Counted from the first letter of the stretch, positions 46,471 to 58,688 are shown. The stretch: DNA of 64,000 nt from Calonectria ilicicola (GCA_020809705.1 CP085827.1:2542001-2606000), one strand, 5' to 3'. The notes: generated from the letters alone by a model not told the origin. Translations and numbers: made by a program.

Positions 46471-47558
46471 ATGACAACGTCCGAGAAGGTCTCCTCCTAC
46501 ATTGCTGCGCCTTCTCATGCATGGAGCACTCTTATCCGTCGCAGCGTAGAGGCTTGGCATTCACTTGCTCAAAATGGACATCCTATAGACCAAGAAGTAT
46601 TGCAAGAGTGCACCCATGCTTTGCAAAGCTGCCCTAGCATGGACGACTTTTTGGGCGGAGCATCGAAGCCTTTTATGTTTTGGTTCTTCCAGCGAAGAGA
46701 GGCATATTTATCACAGGGAACCATGGCCAAATGGAGTCGGCATAATTTAGACGATTACATCCTTCTTCCTGCCGCTGACGGGTTTGTTCAACGGACCAAG
46801 TGCATCTTCATTAGTCACTTCTGGCAATCAAAGGACCATCCAGATTCTGAAGGCAAACGTTTACGCCTTCAACAAGAAGATCTCCAGTCACAAAGCTGGT
46901 CATATGTATGGATTGATTGGACGTGCATACCTCAATCTCCCCGTAATAAGAACGAAGAGGCCTACCTTCTGCGGACGCTTCAAGCAGTACCTGGAATCAT
47001 TCGAAATTGTCGTTTCGTATCATCTTATCCGCCCTTCGAAGCACGTATGTGGATCTTGTACGAGGTTGCCGAGTGTATTCTCACATCCTCCGACAATATT
47101 CTGCCACCTCAAGATATGAAGGAATTCGTGGACCACATAAAGGAGATGTTACGAGTTGGCGTGCCTTCGACACTTAAAAAATACGGCTATCGATGCTCGT
47201 GTGATCGCGATGAAGAGCTCCTCACTTCCTCATTAGAAATGCTTGTCCTTTTAAGAAGATTGCGTATCAGCAGCGACGAAGCCAAGGAATTGCTGGATTC
47301 CGTCGCGTGGGCTGCCGGTACAGAGGTTACTTTTTCGGATACCGTCAAAGGCCGTGCAGTGCTCTCACGATTTGAAGGCAGATTGATCCTCGGTGGACAA
47401 TGCTATACTTTCACACCGTTTCCAAGATGGGTAAGTTATCTGTCCCCATGGGCTGTTCTTTGCTAATTAATGTTAAACAGGACGAGCGCCAATGTTTTCC
47501 AAACCTTGAGGCTGAGTCCTCATGGGGATGGGGATCGATAAAGGGCTGGCTTGGGTGA
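46471..47558 (+). CDS. HET-like protein with ISHFW / WIDWTCIPQ core
   Basis: Two exons (46471-47430 and 47481-47558) around a 50-nt intron (GTAAGT donor, AACAG acceptor) give 345 aa. The core at residues 111-155 (CIFISHFWQSKDHPDSEGK ... WSYVWIDWTCIPQ) has the spacing of HET domains, where a SH.W block precedes IDT.CI. The HPD-containing form is distinct from the classical family and from the HET protein at 39146. EARMWILYEVAE fits the later R.W...E block of HET proteins. The second exon adds a Trp-rich tail (SSWGWGSIKGWLG). I infer a role in recognition or cell death by family. No membrane segment is seen. Confidence 0.65.
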
Positions 47559-48414
47559 GATGAAAAACGTCCAAGGCCAAAAAGAAAAAGAAAAAAAGAG
47601 AAAAAAAAAAGCCGATGTCAGTGTAGGATTAGTAGTAATATGTCGACATGATCAATGTCTAATGTTTGTATTTAATAGAGGGACGAGTGGTCAAATGCAG
47701 GCTATTCGATGGTTCTGAAGCCACCCAAATTGTTGCTCAATCGGAAATGCGACGGGGAAGAAGATCCCGAAGCACTCGTTGTGCAGCCACCAAATCTGGA
47801 ATAGCAGCACCAACTCTATTCTTTCTCGGACTTTTCAGACCCGCGACAGCTTTTAATTGGCGGCGCGCGTCTTAAAGCTAACCCGACAGTCGGATCAACC
47901 TGGTACATGGGTGATGTAGTGTTTCGATTTGGGGTTTTGGATGTCCGAAATGCGACAGAAAAGGGACGATGAAGATTTTAGGCCGATTGATCATACAAGA
48001 TGCTGGCGAACATGACACCTGATTGGCGAATGGAGATTCTAGAGCGCAGAGTGCGCTACGTCATTAGTAATTCCTTCGGGCTTTCCGGATTTCCACTACA
48101 AATTATTCAGCGACCTGCTGCCATTTCGGTTAGCGCGCGATGCCGAACACCGAGCGAAGCTTAGAAATACTTCGATATCTGAGCTGAGCCAAGCACTGCT
48201 TACAATCGTACCGCGTCATTTTGGTTATGACACAATTTTCGTATCTCCATGCACCAAGTATATCTAAATCAGTCTTCTCGGCCCAAGATGGCGTTGAATA
48301 GATGCATCCAGACTCATCACCGCACACCAATACGAACACAGCTGTTCAGGCACAAACCACCATAATCCCACTATCAATACATACATCCCAAAACCTTGTA
48401 CTATCCCAATCAAA
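47559..48414. other. Spacer, no supported gene
   Basis: About 850 nt, including A-rich tracts directly after the HET-like stop codon. No convincing ORF. Confidence 0.4.
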
Positions 48415-49352
48415 ATGTCGGCCGCAGCAGTCCTTGATCTGGCCAGTAATAGTATGCGCCTCTTAATCCAGTGCCGTCGCATGAGTGAAAGCTTACCCAG
48501 AAACCTTTAGACAACCAATTACATGCGCCATACAAAGCGATCCACTCGAGATCTCGCAATCAGCCTCGGAATAAATTGGCAGCCAGTGCAACATCCAATT
48601 CCGGCACTAGGTCGAAGCACTCCTCCAAGCAACTCCAGCAGCTTTACGCCCTCTACAATGAAACAAAAGACCTCTTTTACGAATCAGCTTTGGCAAAGTC
48701 TTTCGAGGCTCTATTATTAGCAAAGGGCCGCCCGCAAGTCACAAAAGCCGTGTCTTTAGGCCTCGGCAGTTTGGGAGCGTCAAAAGACCAGCCGCGTCGA
48801 ATTAAGCAGCTTGTAATTTTTATAGCTATTACATCAAAATTGTCCTCAACTAGCGATCGCGATATCAAATTATACGCTCAGGACCCGACTTTCACCAAGA
48901 CCGACGAAGAATTCCTGCTCAGTCTTGGTGTACAAGTACTCAAGACACACACTTCCTCGGATCTAGGAGAGGCCGGTCGCATGATTGATGAAGAAACACT
49001 CGTCTACAGCCCGTTCCTCACAATAGACGCATACACACAACTATTTACCGCAGTTTTGAACGAGTCAAAGCAGTCAACAGGATCAAGAGCCATTGTCCCA
49101 GTGCTCATTGGCGACGACTTCAATGCGCTCAAAATGAAGTGGGAGAAGCGCACGACAGAGCATAGAGACGTCGACAGCTTGATCAAGACCATGAAAGCAA
49201 GAACATATCAGCGCCGCGCAATTAGTGGCGAAGGATTCTGGAGCGAAACAGACAGCCCATTCCCCATGGCGCTATATTGGAGACCAACCGGCTCAGTCGA
49301 GAGGAGTCAAAGAAGAGGGGCTCAGAAGAACATTGCGGTCAGCCGCTTATAA
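48415..49352 (+). CDS. SRR1-like domain protein
   Basis: The long frame has no ATG of its own. A first exon at 48415-48451 (MSAAAVLDLASN) joins through a 59-nt intron (GTATGC donor, GCTTAC branch, TTTAG acceptor) to 48511-49352, giving 292 aa in frame. The segment AVSLGLGSLGASKDQPRRIK followed by QLVIFIAITSKL matches the start of the SRR1-like domain. ETLVYSPFLTIDAYTQLF fits its later block. SRR1 was first described in plant light and clock signalling, and fungal members are uncharacterised. The last 60 residues (from WEKRTTEH) are basic and variable. The protein is probably soluble. Confidence 0.75.
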
Positions 49353-50102
49353 AAAGTAGAATTGGGATTAGAATTGCATTTGGAACCAGCAAGCGAAACT
49401 AATATTGCATTTGAATCATTAGCGTTTTGGGCGATTTTAGAATTAGAGAATAATTATGATGAATGTTATGAATGATATTGCATTGCTCTTCTCCAAATTG
49501 ATGCTGGGATATGCGGGGTTGAGCCACAAAGGTGCAGGGCAATTTGCCATACTAAAGATCATGAAACTCGCTTAGATAGGGTTGAGTTTTAAGGTGAGGA
49601 TGTCACAGGGGCACAATCTTTCAAGGGGTGTATTGTATTTTAGTTGCCTGATGATGTCTCATAGGGTCCATAAGTGACAGCCTAGAGGGAACAGTTTTCT
49701 TGCGGCTTCGCTTGGGCAAGTCTAATTTCCACGATGTGACCGTAGGCTAGGTTTGTCAAGAAGACCAGCCACGCAAACCGCGTTTCGTCTGTAATTACCT
49801 ATGCGTAAAATCTATTGATGCCTGCTACTACTTGGCGTTTTTGCTAACCCTTTTGCATGCAGGGCATCTCAAGGTCATTGGTGAGGATCCACATGACCCG
49901 GTGCAGGGTAAGTCCGTCCCGGAGGCGGCCCAGCCTCTTTCTTTCAATTCTTTCTGCCTATTCTCTTACGTTTCAACTCTTTTAAGCCACAAATCTTCCA
50001 ATTGAAGCGCCAAAAGGGTCGTAAAGCAAAAGGAAACATCGCGGGAGTGCGAGAAGATCAATCGCTGGACAACAGGTGCCAGACGACCTAGAGTTACTCA
50101 AG
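49353..50102. other. Spacer before the ceramidase gene
   Basis: 750 nt with no supported gene; it must include the ceramidase promoter. Confidence 0.4.
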
Positions 50103-51002
50103 ATGGGGCACCACAATCTCCGCTTTGACGGTGATCTGTACTCTTTGCGTGGGGCTTGGAGCCCACCAAACAGCCGGGCGAAGTATGCGATTCCACAACG
50201 TACAGGATCCCACTCACTAATAAGTCTTTAGTTTTTGCGAAGAAGACTATGTTGTGACTTTCTATCTTGCAGAGTTCATTAATTCACTAACGAATGTGGC
50301 ATATGGTGAGCCTACGGTGGTAGCGGGGGTGAACTAAAAGGCTAACCCCGCTCTTTACCAGTGTACTACGCCCTGAAATACATGTACGGCCCTGGGAGTC
50401 GGGGCGTATTTGCGCCAAAGTTGGATTTCATGTCCATTACACTTTTGGGACTTGGAATTGGATCCTTTTTGTTCCATGCATCCCTTCGTGGGACCCTTGA
50501 GTTTGTCGATGAATTATCCATGCTTGTACTGAACTGGTCTCTGCTTCAAGCTACCCTCACTATACGACAACCTCCGACCAAGGCCTTCTTCATCTCATCC
50601 ACATTGGCCGTTGTATTCATATCATTTTCTGCGTTTTATGTCTATTCAGCACAAATAATTTACCAGGTAATTGCATTCGCCTTGGGCATCGGCCTTGTTA
50701 CTCTCCGGACCCAGTATCTCTTCCACTGGCTTCAGCCTGAGCTGCCAAAAGTCAAGAGTCGCGATTGGAACAAGAGGACATGGAAGGCTCTTGGCCTGTG
50801 CCTATTTGGATATTTGCTCTGGAATATTGATCTCGAATTTTGCCTGGAACTCAGGAAACTTCGAGAGCAGATTGGATTACCCTGGGCCTGGCTTTTCGAG
50901 CTTCACGGCTGGTGGCATGTTCTAACTGCAATTGGTGCTGACCAGTTCATGACCGTGGCAAGGGAAGTGAGGGAAGAGGCGCGCAACAAGAGGGATGAAT
51001 GA
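50103..51002 (+). CDS. Alkaline ceramidase (Ypc1/Ydc1 family)
   Basis: Three exons (50103-50182, 50232-50305, 50362-51002) with GTATGC and GTGAGC donors give 264 aa, near the usual 270-315. The family start WSPPNSRANFCEEDYVVTFY spans the first splice, and AEFINSLTNVAYVYYAL follows. The CREST-superfamily catalytic residues are visible: Ser86 and His90 in SFLFH, Asp101 in VDEL, and His233/His237 in HGWWH, which bind the catalytic zinc in known structures. Seven hydrophobic segments are expected. The enzyme cleaves phytoceramide or dihydroceramide into a long-chain base and fatty acid in the ER or Golgi membrane. It is a housekeeping-type enzyme lying inside a HET/2EXR-rich stretch. Confidence 0.9.
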
Positions 51003-51378
51003 ACTTTCTCAAGTTAGCAATGAAGAAGTGCATAGTTTAGCGGAAGGCGGTGCATATCCTTCCAGGTGATTAAATTCTTAAATGGCCGAGACTTTGACCC
51101 ATTGACATGTATGGTCTGGTAGGCTTGACCCGAATGGCCATGATCACAGGCATGGCGGACCAAATTGTACAGCTCCTCTGAACTGTAATGCAATCTCCGA
51201 CGTGTTGGCTAAAACAATACACCATGACTTCCGCTATATAAATGTCATCGTTCGCTGCCTCAAAGGATACGTCCAAACCAAGGCTTCAGCTATCATCTGC
51301 TTCTGAGATACTCAATTATCACCAATCGCTCTACTGGAGATCCCCATCCCGATTTTCACAATCCCACTTAAAAAAGAA
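51003..51378. other. Spacer between ceramidase and 2EXR genes
   Basis: 376 nt; no gene seen. Confidence 0.4.
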
Positions 51379-52452
51379 ATGAGTACCATGACATTCCAAT
51401 ACTTCTCATGCCTCCCTTGGGAATTGAGACGCATGATATGGGAGGCAGCCATCCGTCCGGGAACCTTTACAAGCAATATGACTGGCATGCAAAGCCTGTC
51501 TATTGTCATCAACCATCGGATGGAGGCGAAGCGAGCTAGTTCCGGGGAAGTTCTGACATACAGCGACGATGAGTTCGATACGTACCACGTCGTTGCAGCC
51601 CCGGAGTCTGATGACAATGAAAGACCGAATCGGTCTGCCTACATGTGGGATGCGGGCCTCTGGACAGCTTGTAGGGAATCCCGCGACACCATCTCCAGCC
51701 GCCCCGTGTATCGAGGGCCTTGGAGAGAGGCACGGCGCCAGTTCGCAACTCGGTATGCGCCGATATTTTACACTGGAACCCCACAGCTGGTGCCGAAGCC
51801 GCCTACCCGCATCGCGCCAGTTCCGTCACTGCAAAACGGCAACGAGAACTGGAATACGTTGATGTTTCCATGGCACGATGCCGTGAAACTGAGTATCGAG
51901 TCGATGCTGGAATGGATGCGCGCCGAACCCGTTCGCCCGCGCTGGGATGACCTCTTGGCCAATTTGCCGTACCTCAGGGCTGGCCTATTCTCCTCTCTCA
52001 GTTGCATCCCAATGTTCCACATCGAATACGATTCGAGCTGGAACGATAACTGGCCTAACAGCATCACCCAGTTGGCAAACGAGCTGAGCCCGCGAGGATT
52101 CGTCGCCAGTTTCTTACGGAAGTGCGCTTCCAGAGAGGCGGATGGCGGTATTTGCCTGATTGACCGCGGTAGGTACAATGGGCTCAACTGGTATTACGAT
52201 GAAGAGGTATGGTCGGGCCCGCACGTGTATTACGACTGCGACGAAAAATATGTACAGACGTTCTGGGAGTACAGGGCTGATGATTACCACTCGTCAGCGC
52301 ATTTCATCGAAAAGATGGGAGAGCTTGGCTGTGATGAATTCAACAAGTTGTATTCAGATAGCGAGTGGGAGGATCCGGAAGCTGGGTCGTCATTTTATCC
52401 CAGCTTTTACGTTGGAATTTTGAGGCCAATAGGGTCTGCAAGTGTTCAATAA
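51379..52452 (+). CDS. 2EXR-domain protein (second paralogue)
   Basis: Single exon, 357 aa, starting MSTMTFQYFSCLPWELRRMI then WEAAIRPG, the 2EXR motif. It is paralogous along its whole length to the minus-strand gene at 43183: RSAYMWDAGLWTACRESRDT, EYDSSWNDNWPNSI, LIDRGR and YDCDEKYVQTF all have counterparts. The two face away from the centre of a 7 kb block holding the HET-like, SRR1-like and ceramidase genes. The acidic C-terminal part (YSDSEWEDPEAG) differs between them. Function unknown. Confidence 0.75.
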   Translation: MSTMTFQYFSCLPWELRRMIWEAAIRPGTFTSNMTGMQSLSIVINHRMEAKRASSGEVLTYSDDEFDTYHVVAAPESDDNERPNRSAYMWDAGLWTACRESRDTISSRPVYRGPWREARRQFATRYAPIFYTGTPQLVPKPPTRIAPVPSLQNGNENWNTLMFPWHDAVKLSIESMLEWMRAEPVRPRWDDLLANLPYLRAGLFSSLSCIPMFHIEYDSSWNDNWPNSITQLANELSPRGFVASFLRKCASREADGGICLIDRGRYNGLNWYYDEEVWSGPHVYYDCDEKYVQTFWEYRADDYHSSAHFIEKMGELGCDEFNKLYSDSEWEDPEAGSSFYPSFYVGILRPIGSASVQ

Positions 52453-54012
52453 AATTTTTAAATTATGAATTTTTTACTACGAAATTTTCTACCCTTTTGG
52501 AATATCGTTTTGGTTGTGAATTTTGTGGGAAACTTGTCAGAGCTGTTTCTCATTAACATGGATGCTCTCAACGCTACCTGGGGCCCTTTTTTTGTAGCAC
52601 AGTCTGGGGCTTGGAAGAATGGCGCTGTTATGTCTGTGATCCACTGGAGCCTGCGCTGCAAGAAACCCCGGGCCGTGGCAACCAACGACCCCGCACTAGA
52701 GATAGCAGCGAACATGGAAACCGTAGTGAATGTTCCCACTGCCGGGCTCAGCGTTTAGGGCGGGTCCCCGTTCAACACCCTAGCGAGCCATTAAAAGATT
52801 TGAACTCTCCTAGAATTTTGGATTTCCTATACCGTAAATGAGAATGCAGATAGAAAGCCTGAGAATTGTGAAGTTAGACCAGGTTTTGGGTGCAAAATGA
52901 TTTACGGCTCCTCGATATCGGCTCTCTCGCGCTTGACAGTCACGGCCTGCATCGACTTGGAGCGAATTACCAACTGTGGTTGGTCGAGTGCCGTGGCAGT
53001 GGCTTGATGCTGCAGGATGGAAACCATGCCCCCTCAAAACACGGTGATTTTGCTGCTCATCTTTGATCCAAAAGCCCGTGTTGCAAAAAATCTTCTTTGT
53101 GCAGTCAAAGATTTTGTACTGTTTGTCATACAATGAGGCTCGGCCTGAGGGTTATTCCGGATGTGGCCTAGAGTGGGCTCATCTTTAGTGAACTCAGTAA
53201 CAAACCACGCCCCTTCAACTTCTGTGTTTGCCATAGAATGGTAATGACAGATTCTTCCGCCGCCATTGGTTCATTTATTCCGACTAGCTGCACAAGGCAA
53301 AATTGTTCCATTTCGCCCCTTGAAATTTTGTTCGGGAAAAGAAGAGAAGGTTGCCGATGTGCTTTAGTAGAAAGAAGCATCTCAATGAATTCGCACTAGC
53401 TAGCTATTTCCTATTTTCGGACTAATGAAAGAGAGACACCATTGACAATCCACCACCTTGATCTCTTGAACGCTGTCGAATTATTATCACGTCTGATCAA
53501 GGTTTATTTTTACCCTACAAGAATCATAATTTAATATGTTGAGATATATCACATCGAATGGATGGATTCGTTGTTTGTCGCTTCAATGAATAATGCTCAG
53601 CTGCCATCTGCCACCTGCCACCATTTGCCTGTTTTGTGACACCGCATTTCGAGCATAGCCCGTGGGTATGATTGCTGCTGCAAATGGTGCAAGTAGCAAA
53701 AATGTAATTTCTACGTGATTCTAAAAGTTTCTAATGTCACAGTAGGCGTTGCGGCTGAATGGGTAGCTCACCTAACGCGTTTGCGCAACTTTCGCCTTGT
53801 CACTGCCACGCGCATGCAGCTTGCTTCTGACCAGAAATTTCTGCTCAGTTCCGCATTACTTTTCTCTCATATACCCAAATATCTCTTCGGCAGATTCTCT
53901 CTTCCTTCATCTTTGGTGTCGCGTTTGGCCTTGAGTTTCTTCATGTCGAAACATTGATCCTGGATCAGATCTTTAGTTCCCCCTCCTCGTCATTCAGCCC
54001 TGGGATTTTATC
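52453..54012. other. Spacer before the GHKL ATPase gene
   Basis: 1.56 kb. A 97-aa frame starting MNFLLRNFLPFWNIVL (52465-52758) is hydrophobic at its start but unsupported. Nothing else is convincing. Confidence 0.35.
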
Positions 54013-56570
54013 ATGGGCGATAAAGCAAGCGACAGGGTCGAAGACGACTATCTTCGAAGCACGAGGCTTACTCTTGATCGAATACCCGAATCTCACACTG
54101 TTAGCTTCAACATCGATGCGACCTACGCTTCCAAATGGGGCCCCATCGAGGCTTTCCGCGAGTTGGTTCAAAACTGGTGTGTTGACCTACATGTCGTGTA
54201 TCCTAATTTCTAATGTTTCGAATAGGAGAGATGGCATCATCTCCAGCTTCAAGATCGCAGAACATCAGTTCACCGTTACCCGCCGACAATGGACCAACGA
54301 CAAAACTGGCGACATTGTCTTTGAGGTTCCCGATCCTCGTTCAGGGCCCTACACTAAACAGCCCCTTGGCTACATTCGATTCAGCTCAGATGAACAGGGA
54401 AACAACCGTGCTGGGCAAGTAGAAATAACGAACCGTGACGCCACCCTACAACCAGAACACCTTGTGCTCGGCAAAACCACGAAGTCTGGAAGAAAGAACC
54501 AAGCTGGTGCTCATGGAGAAGGTTTGAAAATAGCCGCTCTCGTTCTTCAGAGGGGCGACCAGAATCATTCATTTCGTGGTATCACTGGCGGCTTTAGCTG
54601 GGACTTCAATATCAACAACGATGGGGATATGGTAGCTCAACTGCGAAAAATGAGTTTGGCCGAGAAGACCGATGACAAAGAGCGTGCCCAGAAGGACTTC
54701 ATCCAAGGAAAGGTTCCATTTGCAGTATCTGCCGAGAGTGACGTACGATTTATCATCGGCTGCGATCTCAAAACCGATACACGAGATGAATGGGGCAATC
54801 CGACAAAGCGTGATCCAGTTCACTTGGAAGCATTCAATGAATGGTGCAAGTCGGCCATTTTCCTGCAGAACCTTCCTAAGGAGGACATCCTACGGACCAC
54901 CAAGGGTGATCTTATCGTCAACTGGCGATTACGCGGAAACATCTATCTTAAAGAGCTTTTGATTGCTGAATCCAATCATAGTGATTCGGCTAGCAGCACA
55001 TCATGGCCACTAAAATTTGGTTATAATTTTCACAACGGCACAACGAACCGAGAGAGATTGTCCGTTGCAGGAACAGTTTGGAGCGGATGTCGATCCATTC
55101 TTGCGATTTGGGATGAAGTGCTGGATAACCAACCAGGATATGTGGCTTACCTCCACGACATGCTATTGTCGACTGATCAAAAGTATACGGATGTGTGCGT
55201 AGCCGATGATGTGATGAAAAAAACGACAGCTCGTCGCCTCAAAAATCACCTCCTTTCAGATCCCAAAAAGTGGTACTACTCTGGAGAAGAGAAGAGGATG
55301 GTAAGAGACCCCCACTGATTCTTCTGGTGCATAGTACTAATTAAAAAAAAAGAATAACTTCCTTGACAAAGCGATAGAGAATTTCGGCCGAGTCGGTGTC
55401 AAGTTGCCAGATTTGTACTGGAAAACACTCCGCAAGCATGGGCTTTTGCGAACTGTCGACGAGGAGCAAGAGAAGCGGTTCCTTAAAGCAAAACCCGTCA
55501 CGGTGCCGTCGACCGATTTTGCACAACAGGTAGATCGCATTCTTCGAGCGTGTCTGTACAATTGCCCCGAGACTGCTGAGATAACGGTGGAATATGTGGA
55601 AGAGCGATCAGTGTCGCTTGATTCACTTTACACTGCTGAAAAGCATGCATTCAAAATTCACGCCAAACGGCTACAGGAGGGCCAACTAGAGAATGGGTTC
55701 AAGCCAATCGAATACGTTCCAAGCTCCGCCATTATCTTTTTGACAGTCAATGACCTGTTCGGCGACCTTCTTGGCCAGATGCCCCTTAAGCAATTCGATC
55801 GAGGCGGCGGCCGCACAAGCACTTGGCACAGGGATCAGGTGCTGAAAGATGCCCAGAAGGGAGTTTTACGATACAACGAAACACGAAAGTCTTTCGGAAT
55901 TATCACGGATAGAAGGTTGCAAAACCCCTTGAGAATCAATTGGCAATATAATCCATGGTGTGATGGGCAAGATTTGACTGTCCAGCTGCATCTTGAATCC
56001 ACCTGCTCGTTTCTGCGGCAGCGGCTGGTCTCAAAAAGCTGCAAGTATAAGTTCTTTCGAACGATCCAAGCCATAGCTAACATTTAGGATTAGTTCAGGG
56101 GCATAATTTCCCTTGCATTGCTCGTCAAATGCTCGTTCCTAATCAAGGGATGCCAACTTGCTTTTCGACCACCTATAGTTCCGGAGAATTCACCCCGTCA
56201 GCTTTTGGAAACAGCGGCAAGCCTGGAGCACGGTATTTTGCTGTCGTGTTCAAGCCCTCTGAGCCTAAATTCATCGTTCTAGTTTCAGATCTCTTCAACA
56301 TGCCGGCAATGAACTCCCAGGCCAAGAGCACACCTAGTGCAACAAGTGTGCCTAGAACTTCATACAGTAAGTTTTGCCAATGAAACTAAACAAAAGTAAC
56401 AGATAATTGACTCAACAGGGACTGGTCCTTCGCTCGGGTCTCTGGACTTGCTGGAGCCCCGCGATTGGTATGAGGGCGATCACAACGGCACGGACAAGGT
56501 TGTAATTGGTATCTCCAAAAATGGCTCCGACATTGGAGAGAGGAACAAGAAACGACAAAGGGGGGCTTGA
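54013..56570 (+). CDS. GHKL-type ATPase (histidine kinase/HSP90/MORC-like fold) protein
   Basis: Five exons (54013-54176, 54226-55300, 55353-56027, 56099-56366, 56419-56570) give 777 aa in frame; the junction 56027/56099 uses a weak GTCTCA donor and is the least certain. The ATP-binding Bergerat motifs are visible: N-box FRELVQNWRDG with Asn54 spanning the first intron, then ITNRDATLQPEHLVLGKTTK (N-D-A in place of the usual D-x-G), and the glycine lid GAHGEGLKIA (149-158). The long C-terminal half has no motif I know, and its end is basic (NKKRQRGA). The fold binds ATP and dimerises in its relatives; this fungal group has no assigned function. The gene lies next to the HET/2EXR stretch, which makes a defence-type role worth considering. 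Confidence 0.7.
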
Positions 56571-56972
56571 TATGGAATAAAATGAATGAGTGGAACCGGG
56601 CATCGCGGACGGATGGCAATCAGTGGGTCGGATATTGTGTGCTAGCAGGCCAGGTGGTAGTTGGGGGCATTGCATTAAGGTTGAGTGTGTGTGTTTACTC
56701 TGGCATGTGTGGAACACAGCGGCGAATGCCCTTTCATGCTTGGAAAAGGCTGGTACTGAGATTGATTAGAAGTTCAGTAGTCTCAGTTGGCTAAGCCTCG
56801 AGGAGCTCTCGCCCGCACCAAAAAATTGTCTTTCAATATTTCCTCGTGTCGAGTTTGGATTTTATTTCATTTCTGTTTCGGTGACGATAAAAATTCGACG
56901 AGAAAAATTACAACTTGTCTTGCCATGAACATTCATTTCTGACTTCCCTTCTACTGAAGGATTGCGTGCACC
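56571..56972. other. Spacer between convergent genes
   Basis: About 400 nt between the 3' ends of the GHKL gene and the next minus-strand gene; terminators of both are expected. No gene. Confidence 0.4.
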
Positions 56973-58688
56973 TCAACCGGTAAGACCTTGCCCAGCCATG
57001 ACCTGCTCTAGATGATGCACGGATTGCTGAAGCTCTGATTCTGTTGGTAGGTTTACGACAATAAAGTAGAAGACATCCTGCTGCAAGAGCTTCTTTATCA
57101 CACCCTTCTTCTTGCCGCGCCTGTCTCTCATGTTGACCCTCGGCGCTCTGCCTCTGGCGACTCTTCTCATGTTCCTTTGCTCCCATCGCGCTGCCCTCCT
57201 GTTTCGCTTTCTCTCGGCGGGGTTGAGGGCACCACCGGTGAGAAGCGAGATGAGCGACCCGCTGTTGGCGGGATGATTAGGATCTGAGTAACGCGACTGG
57301 AAGGGCTGGCGCGCCGAGGAGGGCACAGCCAGCGAAGAGCCTTGGTGGTCGGCTTCATACTCGGCCTGGGCCTTGCGATCAAAGTAATCCTGGACAAAGT
57401 CGCCTGCGCTCTTCCATTTTTCCTTCATGGTCGGTTTGGCGGGGTCTTTGCCGTTGCCGTCGCCCTGGCCATCGGCGTCTCTCTGTGCGGCTCGGTCAAG
57501 GTCTGGGTACACGAGAGGCGCGGCTTCAGGCAGCTCGAGCTGCGTGTACGTCTTGCCATTGGCTAATCTGATGCTTTGGAGGCCCTTCTTCATCTTAGAC
57601 ATGTTGGGGTCGGGGTTGCTGTACTTGGCGGCTGTCTGGTTAATGTCAAGTCTTTCGGACTGGAAAAACGCGGCACCAAGGGAACTCGACAATCGGCCTA
57701 AAGGCCCGCTTTGCTGCTGGTTGGGAAGCTCATCCTTGAAGGTCATGACCATGCCGAAGAGACCGCGAGGCATGAGCAATTCTTGGTTGACAAGGTCGAG
57801 GAAAGAGTTTTTGCGATGTCGAGATTGCAATTCTTTGGCTGTTCCGGCAGCGATGGCGACGACAGTGCTGACCACCTGCGCCGCAACTTCAGGCACAAAG
57901 CCCACAACATTGGCTGCCACCATGACGACCTCGATCCATGGATCGGCCTGTCAAAATGTTAGCTCATCTCTCCTCTTGGGAAATTTCCCCTCACGAATGC
58001 AGTAATCTGTATACTGTACCTTGCTCGCATTCTCCCAATCCGACATGAACTTCAAAAACACTTCTTGGCCAATGCCGCAATCCTGGAGTGCTGGTGCATA
58101 AGCTCGCACAAAGCCTCGCGACTTGTTTCTTGGTCGCCTTTGTGGAATAATCACGGGGCAAGGAAGCCGCTGGATCGGCACCGGCGGTGGTCCAGCCATT
58201 TGTACCAACCCACGAACCAACTTCTCCTGCTTCTCTGCCTTGACTTCCTCAGAATCGTCACTGTTTGGCATCAGGCTTGCTTCAGACGCATCATATGAAG
58301 GCGGCGCCATGCGCTCAGCCATTTCATCGAGCTCCCAGGCGGCCTCATCACCAGCAAGTTCGTCCTCTGAGGACGAGTCGTCATCATCGTCTTTCTCATC
58401 AGCATAGCCAGCCTCTCGAGCCTTGGATTTGCTGTCGGGATCGGCGCTACGCTGCTCCGCGGGGCGACCAAATTCCTCAGCTCGACCAGAGCGAATCAGC
58501 TCCTGGGCGTAGGCTTCGTCTGCCTCGACATACTCGGGAGGCGCATCGGGGATGGCGCGGACTGAAGAGGAGCTCTGGCCTGGGTTGGGAGATGGTGAGC
58601 GGCTGGACTGAGAGCGATTGCGGCGGTGGTGAATGGCCTCGGAGGCGAGGCCAATGCCCGATCCGATGAGCTTCACGATTCTGCCCAT
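56973..58688 (-). CDS. Conserved fungal protein of unknown function
   Basis: Two exons (58020-58688, then 56973-57947) around a 72-nt intron (GTACAG donor, GACAG acceptor) give 547 aa in frame. The N-terminus (MGRIVKLIGSGIGLASEAI) is a short amphipathic or glycine-containing segment, followed by a Ser/Arg-rich and then acidic disordered stretch (DEKDDDDDSSSEDE). The middle is folded and hydrophobic (PWIEVVMVAANVVGFVPEVA and AAQVVSTVVAIAAG). The C-terminal third is very basic (RRVARGRAPRVNMRDRRGKK), then LLQQDVFYFIVVNLP. I have a recollection of such proteins being widespread in Pezizomycotina without known role. They may be membrane-associated. Start chosen at the first ATG of the conserved glycine segment. 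Confidence 0.7.

Noticed and set aside
56129..56383. Separate small gene after the GHKL ATPase
   Set aside because: Better explained as exon 4 of the same gene: it joins in frame on both sides, though the 5' junction uses a weak donor.
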